Shown here piece after piece: positions 11,974-20,652 of a stretch of 39,354 bases of DNA. The notes beneath the pieces were generated by a model, which was given only the letters and a program-made list of their open reading frames with translations, was not told the origin of the DNA and ran no database searches. The first letter of the stretch is position 1; every line of letters starts with the position of its first letter. The DNA comes from a virus: the IMG/VR virus record IMGVR_UViG_3300048592_000131, positions 1-39,354 of that record, one strand, 5' to 3'. Position numbers and translations under genes: made by a program.

Positions 11974-12541
11974 GTTTGTAGTTTCTTAACGTAATAATAT
12001 TCTTCCAAAAAATCCAATCGTGTATACCGACCGCATCTTGTGCATACTTCCCATCCCAAAATTGAGCGGGGTCGATTGAATTATTTGCATCGTTGGAATC
12101 CATATACTCTCCCGTAAGGGGGTCTACACGCTGTGCGGTAAGGTGTGTGTGTCTGCCTGTAGAGAATCCTGTATTGTCGGCGAGCATAAGGAGTTCTCCT
12201 TTTTTAGGTTTGTCGCCTACTTTTACAAAAACGTGTTCGGCGTGCATAAATACTAAACGGAGTCGGAAGCCACGATTATCTGCGCCGAAAATTACTTCAT
12301 CAGAGATAAGTTCTACATAGTTCCCCGCCCCTTTTTCTTGGTAGCCCACAGTCTTTACTGTAAATCCATCTGCGGGGCAATAGACGGCGAAGTTTACTTG
12401 AGCAACATAATTTCCATCTAAGCGTACAAAGTCTATCCCGTTATGGCGTTTCATTTGAATACCATTGGCCTCATAGATGGGGTTGGGATTACCCCACGCT
12501 TGGGTTACATAAAACGTCTTCACGGGAAATGATAATTTCAT
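11966..12541 (-). CDS. M23-family peptidoglycan endopeptidase
   Basis: 191 aa. The zinc site is visible as HNGIDF (His and Asp, near residue 33) and RHTHL (near residue 130), with MHAEHV between them, the LytM/M23 pattern. Near the N-terminus is FYVTQAWGNPNP, as in secreted M23 enzymes. It cuts peptide cross-bridges of the wall, for exit or entry. There is no signal peptide, so release would need a holin. It lies among holin-like genes in the lysis block. Confidence 0.8.
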   Translation of the reverse strand: MKLSFPVKTFYVTQAWGNPNPIYEANGIQMKRHNGIDFVRLDGNYVAQVNFAVYCPADGFTVKTVGYQEKGAGNYVELISDEVIFGADNRGFRLRLVFMHAEHVFVKVGDKPKKGELLMLADNTGFSTGRHTHLTAQRVDPLTGEYMDSNDANNSIDPAQFWDGKYAQDAVGIHDWIFWKNIITLRNYKHV

Positions 12542-12612
12542 CGTATTAAAAAGTCTTTGAATAGTTGATTTATGGTAAAAGGTTTTGTAGGTTTGGCGAA
12601 TGTGGGTATCAT
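12538..12612 (-). CDS. 24-residue peptide
   Basis: MIPTFAKPTKPFTINQLFKD and a short tail. Both ends are ATGA overlaps with the flanking lysis genes, and the frame exactly fills the gap, which is why I list it. No hydrophobic span. It could equally be a coupling leader for the M23 peptidase. Confidence 0.45.
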   Translation of the reverse strand: MIPTFAKPTKPFTINQLFKDFLIR

Positions 12613-12827
12613 ATTGTTTCTCGTAATAAAAGGAGCCACGCTACTAATCCAGAGAATCCAATAAACGTGATAACTTTAAACCCGCCAATCACCTGTTCTT
12701 TCCAGGTTTTTAATTCAGCAACACTACCGTTAGTTTTGAGCACTTGTTCCTTGATTGGCTTTAAGTGTTCGTCTTTGAGCTCGGTAAAACCCTTGTCTAT
12801 CAGGGAGACCACTTGTTCGTATTCCAT
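12609..12827 (-). CDS. Holin-like protein (XhlA-type layout)
   Basis: 72 aa: a charged helical N-terminal region (VVSLIDKGFTELKDEHLKPI) containing SVAELKTWKEQV, then one hydrophobic C-terminal span (GGFKVITFIGFSGLVAWLLLL) with a short charged end. This order matches hemolysin-XhlA-like phage membrane proteins that sit next to endolysin genes. Coupled to the neighbours by ATGA. Confidence 0.65.
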   Translation of the reverse strand: MEYEQVVSLIDKGFTELKDEHLKPIKEQVLKTNGSVAELKTWKEQVIGGFKVITFIGFSGLVAWLLLLRETI

Positions 12828-12828
12828 G

Positions 12829-12969
12829 TTACTTTTTCTTTTCCTCTTTTGGCGTGAGGGCTTCCTGTAAAACTTTTAGGGCTTGTTGTCCCGCTTGGTG
12901 TGCTTGTAGGTTCACAGGGGCAAGTGCGATTAACTGGGCGACTATATTCAACGCTTCGTTTGTTTCCAT
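12829..12969 (-). CDS. 46-residue hypothetical protein
   Basis: Starts at ATG 12967-12969 sharing TAATG with the upstream stop. A helical hydrophobic-polar region (ALNIVAQLIALAPVNLQAHQ) is followed by a basic tail (TPKEEKKK). Too short for a confident fold. Its position between two small lysis-region genes and lack of a better frame support it. Confidence 0.6.
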   Translation of the reverse strand: METNEALNIVAQLIALAPVNLQAHQAGQQALKVLQEALTPKEEKKK

Positions 12970-13184
12970 TAGAATCCTAAATTATCTTTTAATGTTTCTA
13001 AATTGATTGCTTCCACCTTCTTGGTGTCAGCTTCTTTTTGGAGTTCAGTTTGTTTTACCGCGCGCACAAGGTTCGCAATACCTGTTTGTTGTGCATTGGA
13101 AACACCCGAAAGAATCCCCTCTAATTGCTTGTTAGAGAGTCCGAGAATGGTGTTGGCGAGATTTTCAATTTCTTGTTGTGTCAT
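12969..13184 (-). CDS. Hypothetical small helical protein, possibly from a leaderless mRNA
   Basis: 71 aa, soluble helix: IENLANTILGLSNKQLEGIL, then VSNAQQTGIANLVRAVKQTEL. No family recognised. Its ATG (13182-13184) lies 6 nt after a perfect extended -10 (13191-13199), so the transcript would begin at or next to the start codon. It is the first gene of the lysis unit. Confidence 0.7.
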   Translation of the reverse strand: MTQQEIENLANTILGLSNKQLEGILSGVSNAQQTGIANLVRAVKQTELQKEADTKKVEAINLETLKDNLGF

Positions 13185-13190
13185 ATTATA

Positions 13191-13199
13191 ATTATACCA
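13191..13199 (-). promoter_or_regulatory. Extended -10 promoter of the lysis unit
   Basis: TGGTATAAT, 6 nt before the ATG of the 71-aa gene. No convincing -35. The preceding tail-fibre gene ends 2 nt upstream, with no terminator between. Confidence 0.6.
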
Positions 13200-13200
13200 T

Positions 13201-14805
13201 TTAAGCCAGTAAGCCGAAAACTCTTAATATCTTTACTACATCTCCCACTGTGTAGCCATCCCACGTTGCCGTGTCGTCTACAATACCAGAAGTATTCGCC
13301 ACAAACGTAGATGCTGTTTGAGAAGTTGTTGTTTGTTGAACAATAGGTGTTGCGCCAAAGAAACCTATCTTTTGTGTTGTGGCTGTGGCTATTTGTGTTC
13401 CAGTAGTGGTGTCAGTGATGATATTTTGTGCGGTGAGGGAGAGGTCTCCGAGAATATCAAGCACTCCCGTACCTACGAGTTTCGGATTTATTTTTAAGTC
13501 TGTACCATCATAGTAAATAGATGCGTCTAACCCTGCGCCGTAAATAGTGCTCACATTATCGCCTAGCATCTGTACATCCCCATCAAAGCGTGAAGTTCCC
13601 GCGTCTATATGTACTGAATAAGGGCCGTTGGTAAGAGTCCCTGTGCCTGATTTAGTAGGCGCTCCTGAAATGTACAGCCCCGCAAGGGTAGTAAGCGTTG
13701 CCCCTGAAGAAACAGATGTAGTGCCTGGCACAATAGTCAAATCCCCCACAAATGCGGTAGTTGATGAAGGAACTGTGCGAGTACCTGCTTGTTGTATGTT
13801 TACTGTGCCAAAAGATGTACCACCTACAATAGTCATAGCAGGAGGTCTAATTTGTATTTTACCAGAATCGTTAATAGTGAGCGCAAGTCCTCCACCAAAT
13901 GCAATAGCGCCAGTATTAGTAAACTGCGTTACTGATGTTTGTATTAAACGATGTGCGGCTGCTGTTAAAAAGCGCATCTCTCCCGCACCACCTGACGCTG
14001 CATTGTCATTAAAAGTAAATTGCCCCGCAGCACCAGAACCCGCACCATCTGTCATACGAAAAGAAATGTCAGTTACCGCAGAAAAAGCCATCCTTGCGTC
14101 TGCATTAAAGCTCCATCCCTCTCCTGGAGAAGTAAAGCGTTCAAAAGCAAAAGTATATCCTCCTACGTTTTCAAATGCCACTTGGTCTACAATACCGAAA
14201 TAGAGTAAGTTCCTAAAGTTTGACGACCCTGTCGTGTTGGCGGTCATTTCAAAATTAAACGTATTAAAACCCGTTCCTGTGGCGTTGTCTCCACCACCCA
14301 AATGGAAGGTATAGTTTGAATAGTTAGAACCATCCGAGTCGGGGACAGTAAGAATCGTGCCTGCATTCAGGGCAGAAGAAAAACCTAGTGTCCCTGTGAG
14401 TGGGTCGTTAGAGGCGTCTAGTTTGAGGTAGCGTAAGTCTCCTGCGGTGGTGTCTAAGCCTGATGAACCACCACCCGTACTTACGGCTAATACTCCCCCC
14501 TTATTCTTTTTTAATTTCTTTATATCTTTTTCAATGTCTTCAATGGTTTCAAAGTAGTCTTCTAGCCCATTTACCGCAGTGATTTGTAATCTTTCTTGTC
14601 CTTCTAAAGATTCAAGTTTATCTCTTACTTGAAATGGAGTATCTGGACTGCCATCCTTACCTGGAATTGGTTTAGGAATAAGCGGTTTTATAAGATTTTC
14701 AATTTCTATATCCGTTGGTTTTTTACCATCAAAATAATCTATACCCTTAATTGGAGTATATCCATCTTCGCCTTTTATTTTTTGTCCCCTTACCCATTTA
14801 CTCAT
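13201..14805 (-). CDS. Tail fibre / receptor-binding-like protein
   Basis: 534 aa. The N-terminus is Gly/Pro rich (GEDGYTPIKGIDYFDG, PIPGKDG) with a short coiled coil around residues 75-100, typical of trimeric fibre shafts. The long middle is beta-rich, low in charge, and has repeated sheets (GGGDNATGTGFNTFNFEM). The C-terminus carries TGTQIATATTQKIGFFGATP, a module that also ends the protein at 18762-19145. It is the last gene of the tail unit, as usual for receptor-binding proteins. Chaperone or cleavage motifs were not seen. Confidence 0.75.
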   Translation of the reverse strand: MSKWVRGQKIKGEDGYTPIKGIDYFDGKKPTDIEIENLIKPLIPKPIPGKDGSPDTPFQVRDKLESLEGQERLQITAVNGLEDYFETIEDIEKDIKKLKKNKGGVLAVSTGGGSSGLDTTAGDLRYLKLDASNDPLTGTLGFSSALNAGTILTVPDSDGSNYSNYTFHLGGGDNATGTGFNTFNFEMTANTTGSSNFRNLLYFGIVDQVAFENVGGYTFAFERFTSPGEGWSFNADARMAFSAVTDISFRMTDGAGSGAAGQFTFNDNAASGGAGEMRFLTAAAHRLIQTSVTQFTNTGAIAFGGGLALTINDSGKIQIRPPAMTIVGGTSFGTVNIQQAGTRTVPSSTTAFVGDLTIVPGTTSVSSGATLTTLAGLYISGAPTKSGTGTLTNGPYSVHIDAGTSRFDGDVQMLGDNVSTIYGAGLDASIYYDGTDLKINPKLVGTGVLDILGDLSLTAQNIITDTTTGTQIATATTQKIGFFGATPIVQQTTTSQTASTFVANTSGIVDDTATWDGYTVGDVVKILRVFGLLA

Positions 14806-14820
14806 AGGAGAGGAAATTAC

Positions 14821-15261
14821 TTAAACCCCAGAAAGTTGTGGATTTTCTGCCCATTTTTTCCGTAAACGCTTCGTTTTCTCTTTGTGGCAAGTGGAACAAT
14901 ATCTCTGCCCTCCCCATTGTCTGTCTAACAGATGTCCATTTTTGCAATGTGTTTTTGCCTTGTTTATCGCCCCCACGCTTTTGCTGTTTTCTAAAGTATT
15001 TTGCCGTGGTGTTACTCTGCGTAAGTGTTCTGGATTCACACAGGAACGATTGCGACAAGTATGGTCTATATAAAAATCGTTTCCAATTACTCCATTTATT
15101 GAATACCAAGCCACTCTGTGTGCTCGTCTGTTCTTTTGACGGAAGAACATTATCCCATAACCGTCTTTGTCTAAGTGGTCTAGCCATTGCCAACAACCGT
15201 CCTCTAGGAGTTTGTATTTGCTTATAAAGCGTTCCTTTTCTTGTTGTGTAAAGTTTATCAT
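14821..15261 (-). CDS. HNH homing endonuclease
   Basis: 146 aa. GCWQWLDHLDKDGYG, RAHRVAWYSINGVIG, then DHTCRNRSCVNPEHLRRVT holds the HNH core (Asp-His, Asn, His) with its zinc Cys. A second zinc knuckle follows (CKNGH...YCSTCH). This HNH_3-type layout is that of free-standing phage homing endonucleases. It lies between two fibre genes, so it may have entered there as a mobile gene; it overlaps the upstream stop as TGAATG. Confidence 0.85.
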   Translation of the reverse strand: MINFTQQEKERFISKYKLLEDGCWQWLDHLDKDGYGIMFFRQKNRRAHRVAWYSINGVIGNDFYIDHTCRNRSCVNPEHLRRVTPRQNTLENSKSVGAINKAKTHCKNGHLLDRQWGGQRYCSTCHKEKTKRLRKKWAENPQLSGV

Positions 15262-15444
15262 TCATAAAATATACCATATTGTTCCATCTACTACCACAAA
15301 GTCCCCCTGTTGATAACTATTCGGGTCTGGTAAATCTTCTATTTTAGAGAAAGTACCCAGAAACTTATTTCCCCTATCCCCCTTCTCTCCCTTGAGGAGT
15401 TTTTTAGTTTCTTCTGAAATTCTTATCTTTCCTCTGGCTTTCAT
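15262..15444 (-). CDS. Short collagen-like fibre fragment protein
   Basis: 60 aa. It contains GEKGDRG, a collagen-like turn, then FSKIEDLPDPNSYQQGDFVVV ending GTIWYIL, a fold common near fibre N-terminal regions. It stops right where the HNH gene begins. It may be the 5' remnant of a longer fibre gene split by the HNH insertion, or a genuine small baseplate component. Confidence 0.6.
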   Translation of the reverse strand: MKARGKIRISEETKKLLKGEKGDRGNKFLGTFSKIEDLPDPNSYQQGDFVVVDGTIWYIL

Positions 15445-15671
15445 ATTTCTATGTCAAATACTATCTCCAAGTTTTCAAGTGAGTCTTTTAGCGTGGTAAA
15501 TTCTATATTTACATAGTCTTTTAGATTTTCATTTTCTTGAGCGAGAGCATCCACTTTCTCGGAAATAACATCTAACATAACAGAATGTTCCTCTGCTGAA
15601 TCTAAGAGTTTGAGTTCTACATCATCCTTAGCTATGAGAAGTTTATTTAGTTCTTGACTTGGTTCTGTCAT
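15441..15671 (-). CDS. Coiled-coil tail-region protein
   Basis: 76 aa, almost entirely heptad helix (LNKLLIAKDDVELKLLD..., VDALAQENENLKDYV). It is probably a trimeric or dimeric coiled coil in the tail or a fibre chaperone. Overlaps the next gene by 4 nt. Confidence 0.65.
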   Translation of the reverse strand: MTEPSQELNKLLIAKDDVELKLLDSAEEHSVMLDVISEKVDALAQENENLKDYVNIEFTTLKDSLENLEIVFDIEI

Positions 15672-15762
15672 GTGGTATTACTTAGGTATGTTTATTATCG
15701 CATTAGCTTTGGGGCTTGTAGCTCTCATTGTCTGGAAATTACTTGATAGCATTAACGGGTAA
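15670..15762 (+). CDS. Possible plus-strand 30-residue membrane peptide
   Basis: The only plus-strand frame in the window that looks like a protein: MWYYLGMFIIALALGLVALI then VWKLLDSING. It is a strongly hydrophobic span with an ordered polar tail. It covers the only sizeable gap (15672-15738) between otherwise touching tail genes and overlaps the end of the ejection-like gene. No Shine-Dalgarno is visible, and the shared codons with the minus gene end (NAIK) explain part of it. Confidence 0.35.
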   Translation: MWYYLGMFIIALALGLVALIVWKLLDSING

Positions 15763-17166
15763 CTCGTTAGCTGCATCAAACATTTTCTCAATCGCTCGGT
15801 TGGGGTCGTTAAGGTACTTATAAAACTCTGATATAGCCTTTTGTGTCAATCCAGCGCCGATTTGCCCTGGGTTAAGAGAGAGGATTCCACTCACCACTTG
15901 CCCACCTGAAAATATATCCGTGAAGTCAATGAGGCCCTTTACGCTCTTCCTCGCTTCTCTAAGCGCCGCCTTAACCACATCATTCTCGATTGCTTTAAGG
16001 GCAGCATACTGGTTTTTTAATGCTTGGTATGATTCGCCTGTGAGGCCAGATATTTTTGCGTCTAACTGTTTCCTAAGTTGGTTAGCAATCATCGCGTCTA
16101 TGGATGCTTGAGAAGCTGTTTCATAATTAGGATTTCGGTAATAGGCCTTTAAAGAGTTGTTAAGATTTTGAACCACGTCCTGTGTGATGCTCGCATCTAA
16201 GTCTCCAGTCTCAAGAAGTCTATCTTTAAAATCTTGTGCATGACGAACGGCGCGTGGGTTTGTAAGGCGCAATGCTGGGTTTTTTATAACAGTGTCAATC
16301 TCTGAAACGATTGGTTGGACAGGTATTTTAACCCCCGCCTCACCCGCTTCTTTAGCAAGGGAATCGTATTGTTGAAAAACTGCCCTTTTTGTTTGCTCAA
16401 GGCCTTCTGAAAGTTGTTGGATGCTCTTGGGTGTTTGCCCTGTAATCGCTTCCCCTGTGTCGTCTATGAAAGTGAGGTTGCCCTTGTTTTGAGTAATTGT
16501 CTTTACCCCCGTAACAACATCATCACGATACCGTGCAAGTTTCGCGGGTGTATTTTTCCCCGCAAGTGTGGGCTTCACGCCCTTTTCAAATTTCTTTAAA
16601 ATAGCCGATTCAATTTGCTGTTCAGAACGCGTAGTGAGAGTCTTATACAATTCTGTGGTTACAGAAGCAACTTTGGGGGTTGCCCCAGCCCCGCCCTTAA
16701 ATCCTGCCACAGCACCCGCGATATTGGTCGCATTAGAGATATTTTTTACTACGCGCTCGGTTACTTCGCCAGCGGGTGATTGTGCAAATTTCTGCACGAG
16801 AGGAGATTTGGCGTATCCCTCTCCTGATTTTTGTATAACATTACCAATAACATCGCCTACAGGCTTAAATATGGGCGCAAGTGGCGAGGTTACGATTGAC
16901 GCGATACCCGAACCAGCTTGCAGACCAGCTTCGATGCCCTTTATAGGGTTAAGTCCACCACCATTGTCTTCTCCACTTTGCTGGATTTGTTTCAATCCAC
17001 CCTGCGCTTGTTCCGATATACTGCCCCATACATATTGCAAGAGATTTTGAGAAGAAGAAGGCTTTTGCGTAGTCGCTGGTTGTGTTACGGCCGAACCGTA
17101 TTTACTGAAGTCTGTTTTCCCAGATGCGGGGGTGGTTGTTGCCGCGTATTTACTGAAATCTGTCAT
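15739..17166 (-). CDS. Probable internal virion / ejection protein
   Basis: 475 aa. The N-terminus has two copies of TDFSKYA/GS, then a Gly/Ala-rich low-complexity region with amphipathic stretches (GLQAGSGIASIVTSPLAPIF, GAVAGFKGGAGA). Long helices to residue 400 follow. Podovirus ejection proteins combine Gly/Ala-rich membrane-active parts with long helices, and no tape measure gene is present, so I favour that role. It follows a long coiled-coil gene with one spacer base (TAAT-ATG). Confidence 0.6.
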   Translation of the reverse strand: MTDFSKYAATTTPASGKTDFSKYGSAVTQPATTQKPSSSQNLLQYVWGSISEQAQGGLKQIQQSGEDNGGGLNPIKGIEAGLQAGSGIASIVTSPLAPIFKPVGDVIGNVIQKSGEGYAKSPLVQKFAQSPAGEVTERVVKNISNATNIAGAVAGFKGGAGATPKVASVTTELYKTLTTRSEQQIESAILKKFEKGVKPTLAGKNTPAKLARYRDDVVTGVKTITQNKGNLTFIDDTGEAITGQTPKSIQQLSEGLEQTKRAVFQQYDSLAKEAGEAGVKIPVQPIVSEIDTVIKNPALRLTNPRAVRHAQDFKDRLLETGDLDASITQDVVQNLNNSLKAYYRNPNYETASQASIDAMIANQLRKQLDAKISGLTGESYQALKNQYAALKAIENDVVKAALREARKSVKGLIDFTDIFSGGQVVSGILSLNPGQIGAGLTQKAISEFYKYLNDPNRAIEKMFDAANELPVNAIK

Positions 17167-17167
17167 A

Positions 17168-18760
17168 TTACTGGTATTCTACGAGTAATCCATCTGATAT
17201 TGCACTGTTAATGCCGTTTCTGTCCGCCTGTACTACTTGGGATGTGTTGTCTTTCGGGTTTTTTAGAAGCACATTAGCAACCCCTCCAGAAGATGTTTTT
17301 TGCACGCCATTGATTTGCCTAATAACTTTAAGTGCTTGGTCTTTAGAGAGATTGAAGTTAAGCGCGCTCGCTGCCCTTTCGAGAGTCTTTGCTTCAAAGT
17401 CTGAAATAGCCCCTGAACCTTTTAATTTTTGACGATTTTCAAGTGAAAGATTAGCAATAAGTTGTTTTACTTGGTTTTTAACTAATTGAGGGCTAGTCCC
17501 AGGGAAGTAGTATTTAAGACTCTTTACCCCGAAGATTGCCTCCAAGTCCTTATCGTTTGTATTGAGAATGTCGTTAGAAAGTGAGAGGAGTCCACTTGCC
17601 GCCTCCGCTTTAGCAGCGGGGGTTGATTGTGCTTTAAGGTCTGCAACCTTTTGATTTATTTCAGCGGTTTCTGCGGCGATTCGTTCACGTTGCACCTTAT
17701 CAGTTTCGATAGATGAATATGCTGACAATTCTTGAGCGCGAGCTGATGCAATTTGCTGTGCTTGTAAGCGAATAGCTTGTGGGTCTTGTTGGAAGGGTGC
17801 AAGTAAATTGGTAGCTTTTAATAGCCCGTCAGGTTGGGTTAAGTCAATTTTATTCGCTTCTTGAATGGCCACCTGAGCTTTTGGGTCGTTACTGTAAAAC
17901 TTTTGCGCCGCCCCAATAAGAGCAATAACTGATTGTTTATCTTCTCTCGCGTAGTCAAGATTCTTTTGGCGTTCATTTAATTTCGCCTCAACAATGAGGG
18001 CTTGTTTTTTTTGTTCAGCCTCCATAAAAGGTTTAGTAACTTCAAGGAGTTTTAATTGTTGGTCTATTTGTTGTTGGATGGGGTCGTAAATCGCTGCCAC
18101 CGCTTCGTCTGCTTTTTGTTTCGCTAAACCTAATTGATTGTTTTTAGCGTAGTAAGCCGATTCTAGCGTTAAAGCATCAGAAGCTATAGCTCCTTTTTGG
18201 ATAGCGATTCTTCGTAATTCATCTGCTGTACGAACTGCACTCCCTGCTTTAGTAACTCCTTGCCCTTGAATAGATTGTTGCACTACGTTGGGTACATTTG
18301 CCGACTGAATATCTAATTGGTTTGCTTTATTAACTAAAGAAAATATCTGTGTATCTAACCCTGAAAGGTCGGCGGTAAGCGCGTTCACACCTTGCGCTTC
18401 GTTTTGTTTTTGTTGTTCGGCAGACCTTCCTGTGATTTGACTATACCCCGCTTTGAGGCGGTCAATTAACCCTTGATAGCCCAAAGTTGCTTCTCCTGGC
18501 TTTGTTCCTTGATTAACAATATCCTCAACTCCTTGCTGGGGAGGAGGATTAAGTTGAAAGTTTGTAGCGTCTGCCACTCCATTTGAGGTGGGAATAGTTG
18601 TGGGTGGTATTTGAATAGGAGTTTGATTACCTATAGTTGTTGCGTCTACAGTTCTTGTTGGTGTTAAATATCCTGTAGTAGGGGAGTTGGGGTTATATCC
18701 CTGCGCTCCCCCCGATAGGTTATTCACGAGCGTATTTATTTGTTCATTTGTATATGGCAT
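17168..18760 (-). CDS. Long coiled-coil internal virion-like protein
   Basis: 530 aa. A Pro/Thr/Asn-rich N-terminus (about 95 residues) precedes mostly Gln/Ala-rich helix: LRRIAIQKGAIASDALTLES, AQQIASARAQELSAYSSIE, AAETAEINQKVADLKAQ. Helical, non-membrane and large, it resembles podovirus ejection proteins, or a tail tube filler. Paired with the gene downstream by TAAT-ATG spacing. Confidence 0.6.
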   Translation of the reverse strand: MPYTNEQINTLVNNLSGGAQGYNPNSPTTGYLTPTRTVDATTIGNQTPIQIPPTTIPTSNGVADATNFQLNPPPQQGVEDIVNQGTKPGEATLGYQGLIDRLKAGYSQITGRSAEQQKQNEAQGVNALTADLSGLDTQIFSLVNKANQLDIQSANVPNVVQQSIQGQGVTKAGSAVRTADELRRIAIQKGAIASDALTLESAYYAKNNQLGLAKQKADEAVAAIYDPIQQQIDQQLKLLEVTKPFMEAEQKKQALIVEAKLNERQKNLDYAREDKQSVIALIGAAQKFYSNDPKAQVAIQEANKIDLTQPDGLLKATNLLAPFQQDPQAIRLQAQQIASARAQELSAYSSIETDKVQRERIAAETAEINQKVADLKAQSTPAAKAEAASGLLSLSNDILNTNDKDLEAIFGVKSLKYYFPGTSPQLVKNQVKQLIANLSLENRQKLKGSGAISDFEAKTLERAASALNFNLSKDQALKVIRQINGVQKTSSGGVANVLLKNPKDNTSQVVQADRNGINSAISDGLLVEYQ

Positions 18761-18761
18761 A

Positions 18762-19145
18762 TTATGTATCTATTATTCCCGACTCTCGTAGGGCGATTAA
18801 AATGTTATTGACTCCATTTCTAGCGGCTGCATCTTGGTCGGCACCAGTAACTGTTAGGTTACCTATCGCCTCTGGTTGATTCACAGGTGTAACCCCCCAA
18901 AAACCAAGCAACTGACTAGAACTTGTGCCTATTTTAGTTCCCGTGCCTGTGCCTAAAACAATATCCGCACCGTCATCGAGAGGTAAAGAACCACCGAAGC
19001 CGATGCCATAATTAAATCTAACCTTCTTATTAAAAACTTGGTTATCAGAAAAGTTATTTTTATTAAATAAATAGCTCAATTCCTGAACCTTTCTCGTAAG
19101 GTCTTGTACCTGCATCTGTAATTGTTGAAATTCTTGGTTAGCCAT
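18762..19145 (-). CDS. Small fibre-like protein with coiled coil and trimer module
   Basis: 127 aa. Residues 5-30 are a coiled coil (FQQLQMQVQDLTRKVQELSY), followed by NNFSDNQVFNKKVRF and a C-terminal TGTKIGTSSSQLLGFWGVTP, the same beta module that ends the 534-aa fibre. It may be a short fibre or fibre cap sharing an adapter with that protein. Overlaps the propeller gene upstream by 8 nt. Confidence 0.65.
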   Translation of the reverse strand: MANQEFQQLQMQVQDLTRKVQELSYLFNKNNFSDNQVFNKKVRFNYGIGFGGSLPLDDGADIVLGTGTGTKIGTSSSQLLGFWGVTPVNQPEAIGNLTVTGADQDAAARNGVNNILIALRESGIIDT

Positions 19146-20652
19146 TGATTTGTGAGGTTATTGTGTCATAGCGGTAAGAAATCTCGGTGATATTTACAGA
19201 AGTTGAAACTACTTTAAATTCAAATTCCCTTCCCTCTTTAAGGGGAGTCCCGTCTGATTCTGCTGTTGCTTCTGTGTAGAATTTTCCTACAGTAGTTTCA
19301 GTGAAAAGAGTAGTCCACGAAGTTTCCCCATCTACACGATAGTATAAAACAATAGTCCCCCCATCCGCAGAGATTTTCTCATATCCAACAGAAACCGCTC
19401 TTAAAATCTTATGTTTATGTCTATCTTCTAAGGGCATATTGGGGTTTACGAGTGATTCGTATGTCCCCACGCCAAAGTTAAAAGAGATGGTGGATGTTCG
19501 ATATATGTGTGTTTCATAAAAGGCATGCCACCAATAGTCTCCTATCTTGCGAAAACCGAGTATTTGTGGAGCGTCAGTAGTATTATTAACACTTATATCC
19601 CCCGCAAGAACCCAGTTACCATCTTCCCCTTTTCCAACCACCCCAATACAACGCCTAGACGTGCCGTTTATTTTTATATCTAATACAAAATAGATTTTGT
19701 TTCCTGTATTTTGTTGATATTTATAACCTCCCGAACCAGAACCTAGAGTAGAAGAAGTGCCGATTATTTCTTTTATAATAACGGGCGCGCCACCAGAGAA
19801 TTGTCGTACCACTATTCGTACGTTAATATCAAATGTTCCAAATTGTGTCATGGAAATCCCCACAAGTGAGCCGTCTATATTCCCTAAAACTTCTAGTTGC
19901 CCATTGCCCCACGGTATCGCTTCAGATAAGTCTTCTAGCGTTGATTGTCCGTCCCATAAGTACACTACTGAATCCTCTCCTGTATCATTCACAGAAGTAC
20001 ATCCGATTGCTATATAGTTTTGGTATTCGGAAACAACAGAGATTTTATACTTACTGGGGAGGGTTATGCCCAAAGAAATCGTGCCATTTTCGTTCTTATA
20101 AACTTTATTATCAACACCAAAGTACATTATTCCCAACTTAGAATGGGTCATCGCATCTGAAGCGTTCGTATATACGCCCGCATCATAATATGTATCTACT
20201 AGTGTTGCTGATGAACCGCTTGCGAGGGGGCCAACCCTTCCTACATAGCGTGAACCCGCAAGGAAATACGCATAGTCCTGAAAGACGTGCCACATCCTAT
20301 TATCAAATGAACCAGTCGCCGCGCCTGAAGCAGTAAGAGCAGTGTCCCAATCTTCTGCTATTATTCCTAGACTTGTTCTTTTTACAAATAATTCTGGTTT
20401 GGATGTAGAGGTTTTTCCTAATCCAATAACATTCACCGTAGAGCCAAACTTCGCCGCCAGAAACCTTTGGATGCCGTAGTTTGTCCCACCCGCATAGAAA
20501 GTTTCGTTTGCAGTAGTCGACTGCATAGGAACGAGCTTGTGGGGATGGTTGAGAATATCAAAGTTTTCTATATACGCACATTTAGTAGTAGAAGGCTCTC
20601 GTGAGTCTTTTGCCATGCCTCCGCTAAAATTGTTTATATATACTTTTGCCAT
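19138..20652 (-). CDS. Beta-propeller tail protein (P22 gp10-like)
   Basis: 504 aa of regular beta-strand repeats: FDNRMWHVFQDYAYFLAGSR, SKLGIMYFGVDNKVYKNENG, GEDSVVYLWDGQ, GNWVLAGDISVN, FRKIGDYWWHAFYETHIYR. The N-terminus (NNFSGGMAKDSREPSTTKCA) resembles the opening of tail hub or stabiliser proteins of podoviruses, which form a propeller at the tail base. Located between connector-side genes and the ejection genes, as expected for that role. Confidence 0.7.
   Translation of the reverse strand: MAKVYINNFSGGMAKDSREPSTTKCAYIENFDILNHPHKLVPMQSTTANETFYAGGTNYGIQRFLAAKFGSTVNVIGLGKTSTSKPELFVKRTSLGIIAEDWDTALTASGAATGSFDNRMWHVFQDYAYFLAGSRYVGRVGPLASGSSATLVDTYYDAGVYTNASDAMTHSKLGIMYFGVDNKVYKNENGTISLGITLPSKYKISVVSEYQNYIAIGCTSVNDTGEDSVVYLWDGQSTLEDLSEAIPWGNGQLEVLGNIDGSLVGISMTQFGTFDINVRIVVRQFSGGAPVIIKEIIGTSSTLGSGSGGYKYQQNTGNKIYFVLDIKINGTSRRCIGVVGKGEDGNWVLAGDISVNNTTDAPQILGFRKIGDYWWHAFYETHIYRTSTISFNFGVGTYESLVNPNMPLEDRHKHKILRAVSVGYEKISADGGTIVLYYRVDGETSWTTLFTETTVGKFYTEATAESDGTPLKEGREFEFKVVSTSVNITEISYRYDTITSQING

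Noticed and set aside
13628-14203. 191-codon plus-strand frame inside the fibre gene
   Set aside because: Low-complexity fibre coding leaves open antisense frames; composition is not protein-like.
14798-15277. Alternative minus frame over the HNH gene
   Set aside because: The HNH frame has zinc and catalytic motifs; this one has none.
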